From the NCBI GenBank assembly GCA_036873135.1, contig JAPTYO010000013.1, positions 22,813,901 to 22,877,900 of the forward strand: a stretch of 64,000 nucleotides of DNA, written 5' to 3'. Numbering within the stretch: the first letter of the stretch is position 1; the number at the start of each line of letters is the position of its first letter. The position numbers were made by a program, and so were the translations under genes. Shown here piece after piece: positions 1 to 11,503 of the stretch. This stretch comes from Clarkia xantiana subsp. parviflora (lineage: Eukaryota; Streptophyta; Magnoliopsida; Myrtales; Onagraceae). A model generated the notes under the pieces. That model was not told the DNA's origin. It searched no databases and saw nothing but the letters and a program-made list of their open reading frames with translations.

Positions 1-1565
1 AGGATACGCGTCTAATTTGAGCTTGACGCTAACCTTCCGGTTTTGATTGTTGGTTGGACGTAGAAGTCTTGATTTCGTCCGTCCTTTGATTTTCCGACCG
101 AGTGACTTTATTTCCTGTCATCACGGTTAGTGCAATAGAGAATGTGTATATGTAACGTGCAAACATGGTTACCATTAGGGATATAAGCAATTAGTAATAT
201 GTCATGCAGACGTGCTTTTATCAACGTGCATGCACAAATAACGGTCATGGCAAGAACGTGATTACGTGATGTTAGAAATATAATCCGTATACTTCTAAAC
301 GACTTAGCGATTATTAAATCATGAATCACGCGATATGAAAACATGCATGTAGAATGATGAGTTTGATACGCGTAGTACCAAAACAATCATGTATGTAGAA
401 GCAAATACTTAGAAGAGGGTGGAGTATACCGTAAGCACTTAGGCGTGGGTGTAGATGAATTACTCATTTAATCCTTATCACCAAGGAATCTTTTGGGATA
501 TGTGATTACACTAATCCCCAATCATTCTTCCAGCTCTTTGGGAATTCATTCTTCCTTCTTCTTTGCATGTAATTGCTTCACCATTTCTAGAAACCATTTG
601 TGTGTTCATAGTTTCTTCACCGTCGTAAACCTTAAGTGCATCCCAAAAGTTTCGTGTTTGATCCTTGACTTGTTTTCAGAAATTGACACCACCAATCGAC
701 TTAGATCATCGCGAGGATTCCAGCGCCGCCTTCGGAATTGCCAGATGACGCCGGACGCGCCCTCACGCGCCGTCGCGTGAGTATTGCCTTGCCGGCGCGT
801 GTAACCCACGCGCCGCCTTCCCGTGCTCCGTTCGCCGCGGTCCTTACCTTTCTGAAATCGTCTCAACGAGTGGAGTCCATTGTGATACTTTTTGTCACGT
901 TTTGAGGTAGTCTGAAAACTCGATTTTACAGGACAGCTTCGACTTGATTTTTGAATGTTGTCGTATTGTTGTTCGTTTGAACTATATGTCGTTGTTGTCG
1001 TATAGAGCTGCTCATTGGTGTTTGTATGTTGAATAATTGCTGGTTGGTTGTCGTTGCTATCGTCGTTAGTTCATGCCTTAGCAATTTTTTACCTCCGTGG
1101 ATAGCTGTGGTAAAAATCCCCAATTGGACATATTGCCCCCATGCCTTCGCGTAGAGGCCTTTTGGTCGGTACGCGTAGTTTTTTTTCTTTGACGGGTTTG
1201 TTGGTTGTCGGGAATTGCCAAACGTCTTTGGGAGTAGTCGTTTGTTGTCTTGATGTCTTAGAAAAAATATTTTTCCTAAGTGTTGTCGTGTTTGCTCCTC
1301 GCGGTTCGTCACGTTAGTCGCACCGCTTGCATGATAGCTTCTTAGGATGTTGGCCACTTTTGTTACACGTACCAACTTTGCTATGCGCGTTGACTTGGCT
1401 ATGCGCGTTGACTTTTGCTACGCGCGTTGACTTTTGCTATGTGCGTTGACTTTTGCTATGCGCGTTGACTTTTGCTATGCGCGTTGACTTTTGTTTGGTT
1501 TTTGCAGATTGTGAAGTCGTAGTAACCTCTTGCGGAACTCCTTTCTTTTTGATCGAATTGCCGCT
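1..1565. other. Element A internal non-coding region before the opposite-strand ORF
   Basis: About 1.5 kb matching the 24455-25980 region of element B in reverse. It contains no convincing gene. A GC-rich stretch near 735-845 carries repeated CGCGCCG/GGCGCG words. Short ORFs here (493-780, 606-866, 926-1375) have no counterpart preserved between A and B and are taken as chance. Confidence 0.7.
1374..1497 (+). repeat. 20-bp minisatellite, about six copies, TTGACT in each
   Basis: The unit is close to TGCTATGCGCGTTGACTTT and is repeated about six times with small changes (TACGCG, TATGTG). It lies 70-190 bp before the start codon of the opposite-strand ORF. Element B has only a single related copy around 24590. 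Each unit holds TTGACT, which fits the W-box consensus TTGAC(C/T). Confidence 0.85.
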
Positions 1566-3925
1566 ATGAGTAAGTCCACCACTCCTCTATCGTAGTCTCC
1601 TTTTAATTCTGACGTTGAGGATGACTTGGAGGTAGATTTGGTTTTACCAGTAGATAGTGTTTTAGGCACTGATGAGGGTGTAGTTGCTGAGCCTTCTGCT
1701 GAGGCATCTCCTGTCGGAGAGACAGAAGTGTTGGTTAGGTACTACACTAACCGCTTGGATAGATCCTTGTTTGCCCTGTATGTGAGTGCTTCCGGACTTG
1801 ACCCTTGTGCAGAGGCCGTTTACCCCTTTGATGCACTCTGTGAGAGTAGTTTAGGAGATGCTTCTCCTCCACCTATAGATTTGTCCGTCGTATATACATC
1901 TCACGTTAGGGAGGGTTTGCGGTTTCCCTATTGCTCTGACTTGATTGAGCTTTGTAGCGGTTATGGGATTTCCCCCTTAGATCTTGCGCCCAACGGAATT
2001 CGGGTATGGACTTGCTTTAGAGTGCTGTTTCACAAGCAGTCATGGCATTATTCTCGCACCCTCTTTCGCTGCTTCTATCAGCTTAAGAGTCCGGACTCTG
2101 CGGGATTGTGTAGTGTGAAAGTTCGCTGGCCGAACTTGCAAGGTGATGGGTTTGAGGAACTTGGTCTTGGTGAAGCCAAGTGGGATTCTAGTTACCGATT
2201 GGTCGCCGCCGCGGATCGGTCTGCCGATCATTGGAGGCACCATTACTTTTTTGCTCATGATGCGGGTACGACTTGGGACGTCGAGTATATTCGGAAATCT
2301 GATCCCGCGCCTGCTTTTCGGGAACTCTCCTTGCTGGATAGGGAGGTGATAAAGCAGATATATCACTGTCAGCGATCGCGTGGTTTTACTTGTTCGCTGC
2401 GCACATCTGATCAAGAGTTGGTCGATGTTGGGATTCATGTGCTCCCTTCTGCGGCTTCGGTATGTTAAGCATTTTTATAACTTTTTACCGTGTTGCACTG
2501 TAGGTTGGTTTGACGGAAAAAGCTCGTCTTTGCAGACGGCAGCCGCTCGCAAGATTGCTTCTAACGGAAGGATTGTTCCACCTCTTGCTCCTGGAGCATC
2601 GGCGGCTTCCGGGCATGGAAAAGGTAGACGGTTTGAATAAACAGTCTTCCTTGTGTACTCTCTTAGTTGGGTTGTAACTTTGTGTGTTATTTGCAGGTCG
2701 CAAGACGCTTGTTACTGATCGCGTTGTTGCCGCTCTTGATTCTACCAAACGGTCCACCACTGGGACGCGTTCTTCGAGCAGTTCGAAGCGCCCGAAGACT
2801 ACTGTGACCGTTCCTACTCCTTCCTGTCATAAAGGGAAGGAAGTTGACGGTTGCAAGGATGCGCTGTCTGCCCCCCGCTCGAAGGAGCGGTCCGAGGTGG
2901 AACGTACTCTTCCTTCTGGTATAAGCTGGACACTTGACTGTGTGCTTTTGTGCGCTTTGTTTTTTGTTTTTGCATAACTCTAGTTGGTTTGCATGTAGTG
3001 CTCCCGCCACTTGGACGTGCGGATCTGCTTCGTCCTTTGGAAGGTGATATTTCGGATGATAAGTGGATGCCATATGTGACAGGGGATTTCACTTTCCCCA
3101 AGAGTTCCCGGCTTAGCATGCCAGAAGTTGGTGTGCGTGTTCTTCATCGATCCATTCCTCCTGGTGATCGACTTGTTCGGCCATCGAGCGACGAAGAGGC
3201 GCGAACCTTTGTTGAGAGATCATTATCTGGATTCACACCAGTAAGTATCTTCCTTTGCTTTGCTATGCTCGTTTTTTTTCCGAACATGTATGCTTATTGT
3301 CTTGTTGTTTTCAGGTTGTTTTTGATATGGTGCACATGGCCTCCTTCATGTTGGAACTTGTCCAGGAGAAGCGTGCTATTGCCGATAAAGCTGCCGTTGT
3401 GTCCAGGGAGCTTAAGGAAGCTAAGGATGAAGTGCGCCGTCTTTCTTTCAAGATGACGGATTTTGATGCCCGTTATGATTATGATCATGCCCGCCTTGTT
3501 CAGCTTGAATCTGAGAATGTTGCCATTGAGAAGGCGATTTCTGACAATGCGGGCAAGCACAAGGTTGCCTGTCGGAAAGTACGCGAAGAGGCAATGAAGG
3601 CCGGCATTGAGGAGGGACTTGGAAAGTTCCCTTCTACTCCTGAGTTTGACAGCGGGTTACTGCTGCTGCTACGGCGAAGGCCGCTCCTATGCTCAGCGAG
3701 TTTGCGGAAGATTTTATTCGTAGGGTGAGCATTCTTGCTCCTGGCTTTCCCTTTGAAAGGTTAGGGCCGTATGCGGAGTTTGCGGTTGGGCAAGTTGCCG
3801 AGCTCCGTCGTTGGGATACTGCAACATCTCAGTTTGCATTTTTGTTTGGAGAAGACGGTGGCGACACTAATGTGCAACTTCTGCCTGTTCCGCCCAGTCC
3901 TGTCAGAGATGATGGAATTCTTTGA
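1566..3925 (+). pseudogene. Element A opposite-strand ORF (Transposase_28-like plus coiled coil), broken
   Basis: Runs opposite to the element's own gag. Likely exons: 1566-2459, 2504-2623, 2697-2918, 2999-3240 and 3315-3925, with plausible GT..AG sites; the last intron (GTAAGT...TTTTCAG) is the clearest. The first exon contains a SPLDLAPN / CFRVLF region resembling the 'putative gypsy type transposon' family PF04195 (recognised by eye). The last exon is a Lys/Glu-rich coiled coil ending at TGA 3923-3925. Two lesions: a TAG at codon 10 (1593-1595) where B has CAG, and a one-base loss near 3652 (GACAGCGGG versus GACAGCGCGG in B), which shifts the frame. The first intron would be only 44 nt and its junction is out of phase, so that join is doubtful. 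Function unknown. Confidence 0.65.
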
Positions 3926-4639
3926 TCTGTGCCATCTTTTGGATATGTTGAACTCGTTTCTGAGTCTGTTTGCCCCCCGGCTTCTATGTTTGGAAACTTG
4001 TTGGAGTTGTTCCTTGGTTGTTGTTTGTGACTTGTTCGCTTTGAACTACGTCTTTTGAACCTGCTTTATGCATAACAGTTTGCATGATAACTTGTTAGTA
4101 ATATTTCATACCATTATCACTTACTGTTTTTGTTGAGTGTGGATGACTAGTAACGTAGACATAGTCCCCGCAGCCGTGACCGATAGCCACTTCTTGATTG
4201 ATGACTTGAGGTGTACTCAAGATTGCTTGTATGATGCATTACGCATGTTGCCCTTCTTTCCTAAATAGCTTGCCGCTATATATGTTGTAACCTGTCAAGT
4301 ATTTCGCGTATAGCGACTTTTCTTAACAAGTAGTATATTTGAAAGGTGTTACCTTGGCTAAGCAAGATACTAGTTTATACCGTCTCTTAGTTCCACTCTA
4401 AGGCGACGTTGCACAAGACTCGACTTGTAAATTTTATGAGTTGTTAAACAGGGTGCGCACCTGCCAGCGTGTATCAACCCGCGTTGGGGAAGCATACGTA
4501 AAAATATTTTGGTTTTTGAAAAAATATTTGTGATACGTGATTTCTGCGTCCAGCGACCACGTAACACGTTTTGAAAATATGTATTGTGATGCATGATTTC
4601 TGCGTCCAGGAATCATGCAACACGGTTTGAAAATCTGTA

Positions 4640-4840
4640 GTACGGAATTGTCATCTAACAAGAGGACTTTTGCCGTAAAGTGTGAACCCTTGAACAGGAA
4701 TTCATAGTACGGGATTATCATCTAACAAGAGGACGTTCTCCGTATAGAGTGAACCCTTAACAGGAATTCATAGTATGGGACTGTCGTCTAATAAGAGGAC
4801 GTTCGTCATAAAGAGTGAACCCTAAACAGGATATACACAC
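4640..4840 (-). repeat. 67-bp tandem repeat, about three copies (element A)
   Basis: Units share CTAACAAGAGGACGTTC, GAGTGAACCCTTAACAGG and AATTCATAGTA. The same unit occurs about seven times at 20850-21310 in element B, in opposite orientation. Copy number has therefore changed between the two elements. Confidence 0.8.
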
Positions 4841-5089
4841 TTATTGTAGCGTGGGGTCGTTGTCTAACAAGAGAACTTTCGCCATTTATAGTATGGGGTG
4901 ATCAGTCTCGTATTGTATTTGCCCGTCCTGTTCTGAATCCAGGGAATGGCTATGATCATGGGGATTTGCCTCTAACAAGAGATGTCACAGCATGTCAGTT
5001 TTTAGAAGTAAACATGGGGTTTGTCTTTACGAAGAGGATACCTCAACATGCTACTTTTGATAGTAAATCTTGGTGTTAATCCAAGATAT

Positions 5090-5275
5090 TGCTTATAGTT
5101 GACGCCTTTGGAAAAGTCGTCATTTTGATGGTAGACCTTGGTGTTATTCCAAGGTATTGCTTGTAGCTGGCCTTTGGAAAAGTCGTCATTTTGATGGTAG
5201 ACCTTGGTGTTATTCCAAAGTATTGCTTGTAGCTGACGCCTTTGGAAAAGTCGTCATTTTGATGGATAATCCGCA
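5090..5275 (-). repeat. About 67-bp tandem repeat, three copies, seen only in element A
   Basis: The unit contains CCTTTGGAAAAGTCGTCATT, TTGATGGTAGACCTTGG and TATTGCTTGTAGC. Copies start near 5102, 5170 and 5238. At the equivalent place (about 20550-20690) element B has no array, only unrelated or highly diverged sequence. The period is close to that of the other array although the sequence differs. Confidence 0.75.
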
Positions 5276-6188
5276 GGTTGTCATTGCGACATATAAGTTG
5301 ACTGTGCACATAGCGCGATGGCTTTGTGTTGTCGGCACCTTCTTGAGATAGACGCCAATGTTATGAATGGAGAAATAAACTCCATGTTGGTGTAGATAAT
5401 AGATATGTTGGCATTTTATACCATAAATCCCTGCTTGAACACAATGCTTTGCTTGTATTGTTGAAGTATATTTTTGTGCATAGGTTACTACTTGGCGTAA
5501 TTCTCATGTAGTAATTGTAGTGTAGCATGTACCTACGAACAGAGTTGCTTTTGTCAGGTAATCGCAATTTTTATAAGTTTGCGAAATTATGGAGTTATGA
5601 AATTTTCTTTTTAGTCATGCATATAATAAATTAAAGGAATCTGATACGAGGATTCCTTGTTTGTGTAGGAAACTTCCCTGAGTGCGGACGTGATAGGTGC
5701 GGATCATGATAGGTATGTATATATTGGGAGCGTAGCTTTTCCAAGTATCATCCGTTATATGTGGTTGCAGCATGTTGACTTTGAAAATATCTTGGGCTTA
5801 ACTCCAAGTTTTTGATTCCATGATGACGTCTTTTGATGTAGTCATCAATATGAGTAAGTTGTTGTTGATGATAAGCGTTGTCATAACGCGTAATAGATTT
5901 TTTGCTTGCACATGGCATAATATCTTGGATTGTTGATGTAGATAATAAGCACGTTGTTTTGTTACTTCGCGTTTAATCCAAAAATAACGTGCAAGACATA
6001 GATATGTACCTACAAATGTAGATTGACTTTATTAGATACTTGCGCGTATTTACATTGTTTTTTCGAGAAGGCGTCAACCGATCATTCATTCTTAAAACAT
6101 GTAAAGGAACTAGATGCGATGATACTAGAAACACTTAGAATAGAAATGCGCAAAGTAATCGGAAAGATAGTTATTTCTTCCGTCTCTT

Positions 6189-9100
6189 TTATGGTTGGTT
6201 TGACGATGATGTCGCAGAGTCGGTTTCAACAAATCGCCATAATGCGCCTAGCGCAATGCATTCTTCAATCTCCCATCTCAGTGGTAGACACATGTTTGTG
6301 TTGTGCTCCCAGGTTTTGTGGTACTTGCACCATTCCTTAACGTTGTTGCCCAAGAAAGCTGTCTTCGGAACAAGTGGACTCGGGAGCTTGTTTTCGAGTA
6401 GGTTGACGTAAATGTCTTCAGCAACCGTGTTTAGCGGTGTGAAGATGTTGTCGATATTGATGCTTGCGCCCTCCTGTTTGTTTGTTTCAGCTTGAACTTC
6501 TTTGTCCCAACTGAGGGGTGTACCCCACCTCAGTTCTTGTTCGCACAAGTCTGCTGTCTCGAGCTTGTCTTTTAGATCTTCCATGGTTTTGGTTGTTCGC
6601 CATCCATGAGTTCTTCCGAAGAGAAGGATCTGGCGTTCATGTTTGCATAGAACACGCTTATCACTTCCTCTCTTGTTGCTTTTGCCAAAGAGGCGTTGGC
6701 AGCGAATCTGATGAAGTAGTTCATGATTGGCTCCCCTTCACCCTGCTTGACGAGCCATATCTGGTTCCATGACGAATACTGGATGTACTCTTGTGGCTTC
6801 CAAACTGTAATAGCTTGTTTCTGCCTTCCATCATCAACAACTTTCTGCTTCTTGAAAGAATTTATCATCGCCACATGGAAATGGTGCTTTGCTCTTAGGG
6901 CGTTGACGTAACAACGTCTTGCGGTTATCTGGTCGCCCAGTACTTCCCCGATCCCATGGTCCGTAGGGAACTTCATCTTTTGGTGGACAGTAGAGGGCAC
7001 GATCACGTAAGGGTTGATCGTTGTTCGTCCCAAAATTCCATTATAGGCCCCAAGAGATTTCACAACGACGAAAGTGACGTTGACGTGCAATGCTTTCCAC
7101 CCTTGGCCAAGGATGACAGGAAGCGTGATTGTTCCCAGGGGGTGTGTAGCTGCTCCGGCAAAGCTGACTAGCGAGAAGGTTCCCGGAGTCAAGTCTTTGA
7201 CTGATCTTCCCAGTTGCTCTAGGACTTTGACATGTAGAATGTCAGCGGAGCTTCCACCATCAACGATGATTCTTTTCACATCATATCCGTCGATGTCCAT
7301 GGTTATGACTAAGGCTTCATCGTGAGGGTAAACGATATGCTTTAAGTCTTCCCTGGAAAATTGGATGACCACGTCTTCTTGCTCCGGTGCTTGCGCTTTC
7401 CGTATTTCGGCAATGTTGCTTCTTGGGATGCATAAATATCCTGAGCATTAGATACTTGTCCTCCGGCGGCAGGTCCTCCATGGATGACGTTGATGACACC
7501 TCGCTTGGTTGGCGGAGGGTTGTCGTTGACCTTCTCTTTGCCTTTATTTCCTCTTTTTGATGACTCTTCTTGAGCCTTCTTTGGGGGGTTGTCGCATTGA
7601 TCGACGAATTGCTTCAATTCGCCCTTGAGAACGAAGTTGTTAAAGCGGAAACGTAGGCTGACGTAGCTGTCCGTCTCGTGGTCGAAGACCTCGTGGTTTT
7701 CACACCACTTGTCTTTGTCTTTCCCCAGCGGGCCTTTTCTGAAATTGTTCGGCTCTTTCCACATGTTCGCATCCTTCATCTCTCTCAATATCACGGACAA
7801 CGGGGCATTCAAAGGAATGCAGTCAGCGAGGTTTACTTCTTTTGGCTTCTGGAAATCTGCTTGAAAAGGCCTTTTCGGCTGAGGCTGCCAATTTCTTCCT
7901 TGCTGACCGCTTGAGGGCGGTTTTGCTTGATTCTGCTTTGAGTTTTCTTTTGCCTTTGCTGCAGAGACTTTTGCCTTGTTCTGGCTTCTGAACCTTTCGA
8001 GGTCCACGTATTCTTTAACTCTTGCGGCTAGTTCTTCTAGAGTTTCAGCCGGGCGCTTTGCCATCTTTTCTGCTAGGGCATAGCCTCTTCGTCCGAGGTT
8101 TCGGATGAATGCTCGCACTATCTCTCCTTCTGTCAGGTTTCCCTGAATATCCGAGATGTTCTGGTTGAAGCGAATGTAATACTTAGCGAGAGATTCTTCA
8201 TTTTGCTGTTCGACGTCGTCCAGAGCATTTGTTCCTTTCAGCAATGTGCGTTCGCCCATGTATCGTTGAATGAATTTAGCCTTCAGGTTCGCCCATGAGG
8301 TGATGCTTCCGCATGGCAGCGAGAAGAACCAGTGTGCTGCGGTCCCGGCAAGAGTTTGTGAAAACGTCATTGCAAAGTGGTGTGGGTTCTTCGTTCTGCC
8401 TAGCAGAGAGGCCTCGTGCTTCTGCACGTGTTCCACTGGATCTCCTTTTCCGCGATAGAGATCTCCTCCAATCCGGTACAGTGCGTCTGGGACGCGACTG
8501 TTCACAAGGTGGTCCGCGAACGGATGTGACGCCCTTTCTTCAAGTGCGTGCATACCCTTCATCTTTGCTTCTTTCATCTTCTTCTCCACAATTTCTTCTA
8601 ACATCTCGGCAGTAAACCCTTTTACAGGTTCAGCATAACCCGTTGAAGAATTTTGTCGACCAGTGTTATGGTAGATGTCAGATTGATCTCTGCTTGTGGC
8701 CTGGAAGGGATCATCCCTCGTTGGCTGTTGTGGGCGGTGGTATGGGGGTTGCCTTTCATTCCTCCAATGATGGGCTCCTTGGGAAGGAGTGTATGAACGT
8801 GCGGCTTCATATCTTGCATGTTGGTTTCTGCCCTGGAAAGGATTGCCTTGGCGGGTAGTGTCTTGCGATATTTCTCTTGTCGGCGCAGCGTGCTCCTGAG
8901 CGGTTGGAGGTGGTTGAGCCGCATATCCTTGATTTTTTAGTGACTCGCGGAATGCGAGTAACTCTTCCAGTGCAGCCATCATTGCTGGAGAAACGGTAGG
9001 CATCGGGTTTGCTCCCGTTCTTTGTTGTTCGCCTTGCGGCATTTCTGTCTGAGATTCATCATCATCATGCATCTCTGGCTCGAAACCAGGTGGGGGTGAG

Positions 9101-9330
9101 CGATGCTCGTCCCTTGGCTCTTGGTGGTTGTGCTGTGCGTCGGGCACATTCTCAGTTGGCATGGATGAAGCTACGGAAGTAGCTCTCGGTATGTGGGAAG
9201 GTCCCGACTGGCTTCCAGCTGGCCTCTGACCTCCTGCTCTTTTGTTTGCCTGAGACTTCTTAGGACGTCCATGCCTTTTCCTTGTATTCCTCGCGTTAAC
9301 CTCTTCGGGAGGGTTGCGATCACTCGTCAT
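6189..9330 (-). pseudogene. Element A gag-protease-gag-like polyprotein, two frameshifts
   Basis: Starts at MTSDRNPP (ATG at 9330), right after the primer-binding site. In order: a proline/glutamine-rich N-terminus; a Retrotrans_gag-type domain (from about residue 267, including the HWFFSL and ANLKAKFIQRYMG stretches); a degenerate zinc-knuckle motif with C-x2-H followed by H but lacking the last Cys; an aspartic protease with the active-site motif [10 protein letters not shown]; then a second gag-like stretch ending in an intact C-x2-H-x4-H-x4-C. Compared with element B, A lacks one base near 7388 and four bases (an AAGG repeat unit) near 6627, so the frame breaks twice: ORF pieces are 9330-7342, 7372-6572 and 6584-6189. 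It cannot make the full protein. No pol domains follow. Confidence 0.85.
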
Positions 9331-9357
9331 GTCTTTGCGGTATGGTAACTTTTGTTC

Positions 9358-9377
9358 GAATCACGGAGACGACGCCA
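9358..9377 (-). other. Primer-binding site of element A
   Basis: TGGCGTCGTCTCCGTG on the minus strand begins one base after the LTR end. Element B has TGGCGCCGTCTCCGGG at the same place. The first nine bases of the B version match the 3' end of plant tRNA-Asp as known for Athila/Tat elements; the rest does not match it cleanly, so the primer tRNA is uncertain. The C-to-T and G-to-T changes in A look like decay. Confidence 0.65.
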
Positions 9378-9378
9378 A

Positions 9379-10215
9379 TGTTGCGTCCTGGATGAACTGG
9401 GTCGTGTGGACGCGTCTGTCTGAGTGGTTGAGCGGGTTTCTAGGCTGTCACCCTTCGTCTGAAAGGGGTTCTCGCCTTGTGCCGATGACGAGTGTTCGGT
9501 TTTATCGCTGAGTCTCGGAAAGGTCTGTGTCTAGAAAGACGGTTGTGTCTCAGGAGGCGTCTGAGTCTCGGGAAACGGTTGTGTCTCAGGAAATGACGGT
9601 CTGTGCACAAGTCTGAGCGTCTGGGTGCTGGTTCCTGCACGAAGGGCCAGTACTAGCACGGAGAGGGGGGGTGGTGCTAGTGGAGCCCTCTCCGATGCCT
9701 AAGTCACTATAGGGCTAAAAAGGTAATCTTAGAGAGAGAAAATATTTCTAGAGAGAAGTCAGAGCTCAAAATACCAAAGTTGGGCAAATGAGAGGATGTG
9801 TGAAAATGGGCGGCCAATGCCTCCTATTTATAGACTTCCTTGGGACCGGACCCGGTTTTAAAACGGTTTGATGACGGTTCAAAAGCAAGCGGTAACCGTC
9901 ATCAATATTGGCAATGCGCGAACTTGACTTCTCTACACGTAACGGTAATCGCGTAAACGGTAATCGCGCAATACCCGTAATGCAATCCGGACCTCGTCGA
10001 ATTTGGGCAATTCGGCGAGGTCCGGGTTGCAATGCAATCCGGAGGTCAGGTCCGGACGCGCGTAACGCGCTTCCGGAGGTCAGGTCCGGACGCGCGTAAC
10101 GCGCTTCCGGACCGTTTTGACCCTTGGGAGACGTTGTTCAAGCCGTGATATAATTTTGACGTGTTTACGAGGCCCGAAATATAAATATAAACTCGAATTG
10201 GACACATATCCATCA
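9379..10215 (-). repeat. 5' LTR of element A (837 bp)
   Basis: On the minus strand it starts TGATGGATATG at 10215 and ends GGACGCAACA at 9379, giving TG...CA termini, and it aligns with both LTRs of element B. It keeps the U3/TATA segment that B's 5' LTR has lost. Bases 10033-10110 hold a direct duplication of a roughly 40-bp unit containing TCCGGA and CGCGTAACGCGC. The R/U5 part (9490-9610) has short repeats of the type TCCTGAGACACAGAC. The neighbouring host bases are GTTAT; the matching duplication cannot be checked because the other end is off the window. Confidence 0.88.
9825..9832 (-). promoter_or_regulatory. TATA box of element A LTR
   Basis: TATAAATA on the minus strand, inside the LTR, at the same place as TATAAATA at 26435-26442 in the 3' LTR of element B. 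The spacing, roughly 450 bp from the LTR 3' end, fits a U3 promoter. The call rests on sequence only. Confidence 0.6.
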
Positions 10216-10989
10216 GTTATGCTGGAACAATCTTTCTCAATCAACCATGTGACCACCAGACCTCATTATGTTTCCCTTTAATTAGGCACTGGAGTGGTGG
10301 GACTTTAACAGATCACATTGAGCCAACATCATTATGCACCATTAGGCCAAAAGGGCCACAATGAAGTGGATATTTATGACACGACATCAATCAATTATTA
10401 GTTAATTCCATTATTTAATACGCATTATCTCATGATGATAGCTAGGCTAACCTAATAATTTGGTTAAATATAAATGATGGCGCCGTTATGGCATATATTA
10501 ACATTATATTATTAAGGGCCAGCATTCCATATAGTATCGTGTTAGTTAGCACCACTACTAATTATATTGTATTGTGTTTCAACGGATTAGTTATCACACG
10601 AGAAATTAAACTGCACATGTACACAAATAATCTTTAAAAAAAAAAAGTAAAATTTTCGCCACAAAACTTAAATAAAAATTACGAGAGTATCTGATCGCGT
10701 AGTATACGTGTTGAATGCAAAAAAGCACATTCGTTTTTAGGGTCTTTTCTTTAAAATAGGTTTTTGAAGTGAAATGCGACATATTTTTGTTCATTTTCAA
10801 ACGCTCCTTTCATTGGTTAAAGAAAATGGATACATTGAGGAGGGTTGCAACTGCAATGATAAATGTGATGCATCAAAGCTCAAGCAACCTATCTCTATAC
10901 AGAAATTACAAGTAAATGACTAGACTACCCGTGGCTTACTAGCTAATGTCGATGATACCATGACGAAGATCGGAAATGAATGAACCTAT
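10216..10989. other. Intergenic, no gene seen
   Basis: AT-rich sequence between the end of element A and the stop codon of the ERD15-like gene. It includes the presumed 3' UTR of that gene (just below 10990, minus strand) and an A-run near 10637. No recognisable repeat or ORF. Confidence 0.6.
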
Positions 10990-11495
10990 TCAGCGAGGTT
11001 GCTGAATGCATCGCGATTTGTACTTGGGGCTAATGATCTTGCCTGCCTTCTCTGCATACCTTGGTGTGGTTGCCTTGGCTCGGACTTCATTCACACTCTT
11101 CTTGAGTGCTATAATGCAAATTAGGTCAAAACCATTCATGTATCAAACAAACTTTATAACATCAATTAATTCATATAGGGCATACCTACTGTGTTGACAT
11201 TGTTTGCTTCGGATTCAGTGAACTTGATGAATTCTTCAAACTGCGCTTCCATGGAGGAAAAATCATCATCTGCACTGAGATCAATTGAGTCTGGAAGCAA
11301 ATTAAGAACATCATCGGTGTCCTCAGCATACAAGCCACCAGGGTTCTGGCTCAACCAGTAGTCGTGGTACCAAGTCGAATTTGTGATCAGGCTCCACCAT
11401 TCTGGGGAGAAATCCTCCACTTGACGAAATGCAGCAGGGATGAAAAGTGGGGCGTTTGGATTCAAAGTTGAGTTTTTACCTGAAACAAGTTCCAT
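10990..11495 (-). CDS. ERD15: ERD15-like protein (PAM2 motif, poly(A)-binding-protein interactor)
   Basis: Two coding exons on the minus strand, 11495-11186 and 11108-10990, joined in phase, give 142 residues. ATG 11495 is chosen because it follows a 5' UTR splice acceptor at 11504-11505 and gives MELVSGKN, as in the family. Residues 9-20 are a PAM2 motif (S-x-LNPNAPLFIP), which binds the MLLE domain of poly(A)-binding protein. Residues 26-50 hold the family block VEDFSPEWW...TWYHDYWLSQ; the middle is acidic, and the C-terminus has TPRYAEKAGK and ends QQPR, a hallmark of ERD15. Known family role: small acidic regulators of stress and ABA responses. Length is slightly below the roughly 160 residues of the Arabidopsis protein. 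The frame is intact, so the gene is probably functional, although it lies between two retroelements. Confidence 0.93.
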
Positions 11496-11503
11496 CTTCT
11501 TAC

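Larger units (their letters stand above)
3926..6188. other. Element A non-coding region between opposite-strand ORF and polyprotein end
   Basis: About 2.3 kb where pol would be expected in a complete element. It is largely alignable with 20143-22084 of element B in reverse but contains no reverse transcriptase, RNase H or integrase motif. It holds two tandem arrays, described separately. Both elements lack pol here, so the loss or absence predates the two insertions. Confidence 0.75.
1..10215 (-). mobile_element. Element A: Tat-like Ty3/gypsy retroelement lacking pol, truncated by window edge
   Basis: Read on the minus strand the order is LTR (9379-10215), primer-binding site, gag, protease, second gag-like module, non-coding tandem repeats, an ORF on the opposite strand (1566-3925), then about 1.5 kb leading to the 3' LTR, which lies left of base 1. 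Bases 1 to about 60 match the sequence of element B that lies roughly 50-110 bp before its 3' LTR, so only about 50 bp of internal sequence plus the LTR are missing. No reverse transcriptase, RNase H or integrase motif is visible anywhere. An opposite-strand ORF between the coding region and the 3' LTR is a known trait of some Tat-lineage elements; assignment to Tat is inference from this and from the gag type. Confidence 0.85.

Noticed and set aside
8313..8615. Plus-strand ORFs opposite gag (also 17711-18013 minus in B)
   Set aside because: Mirror frames of a coding region; conserved only because gag is conserved.
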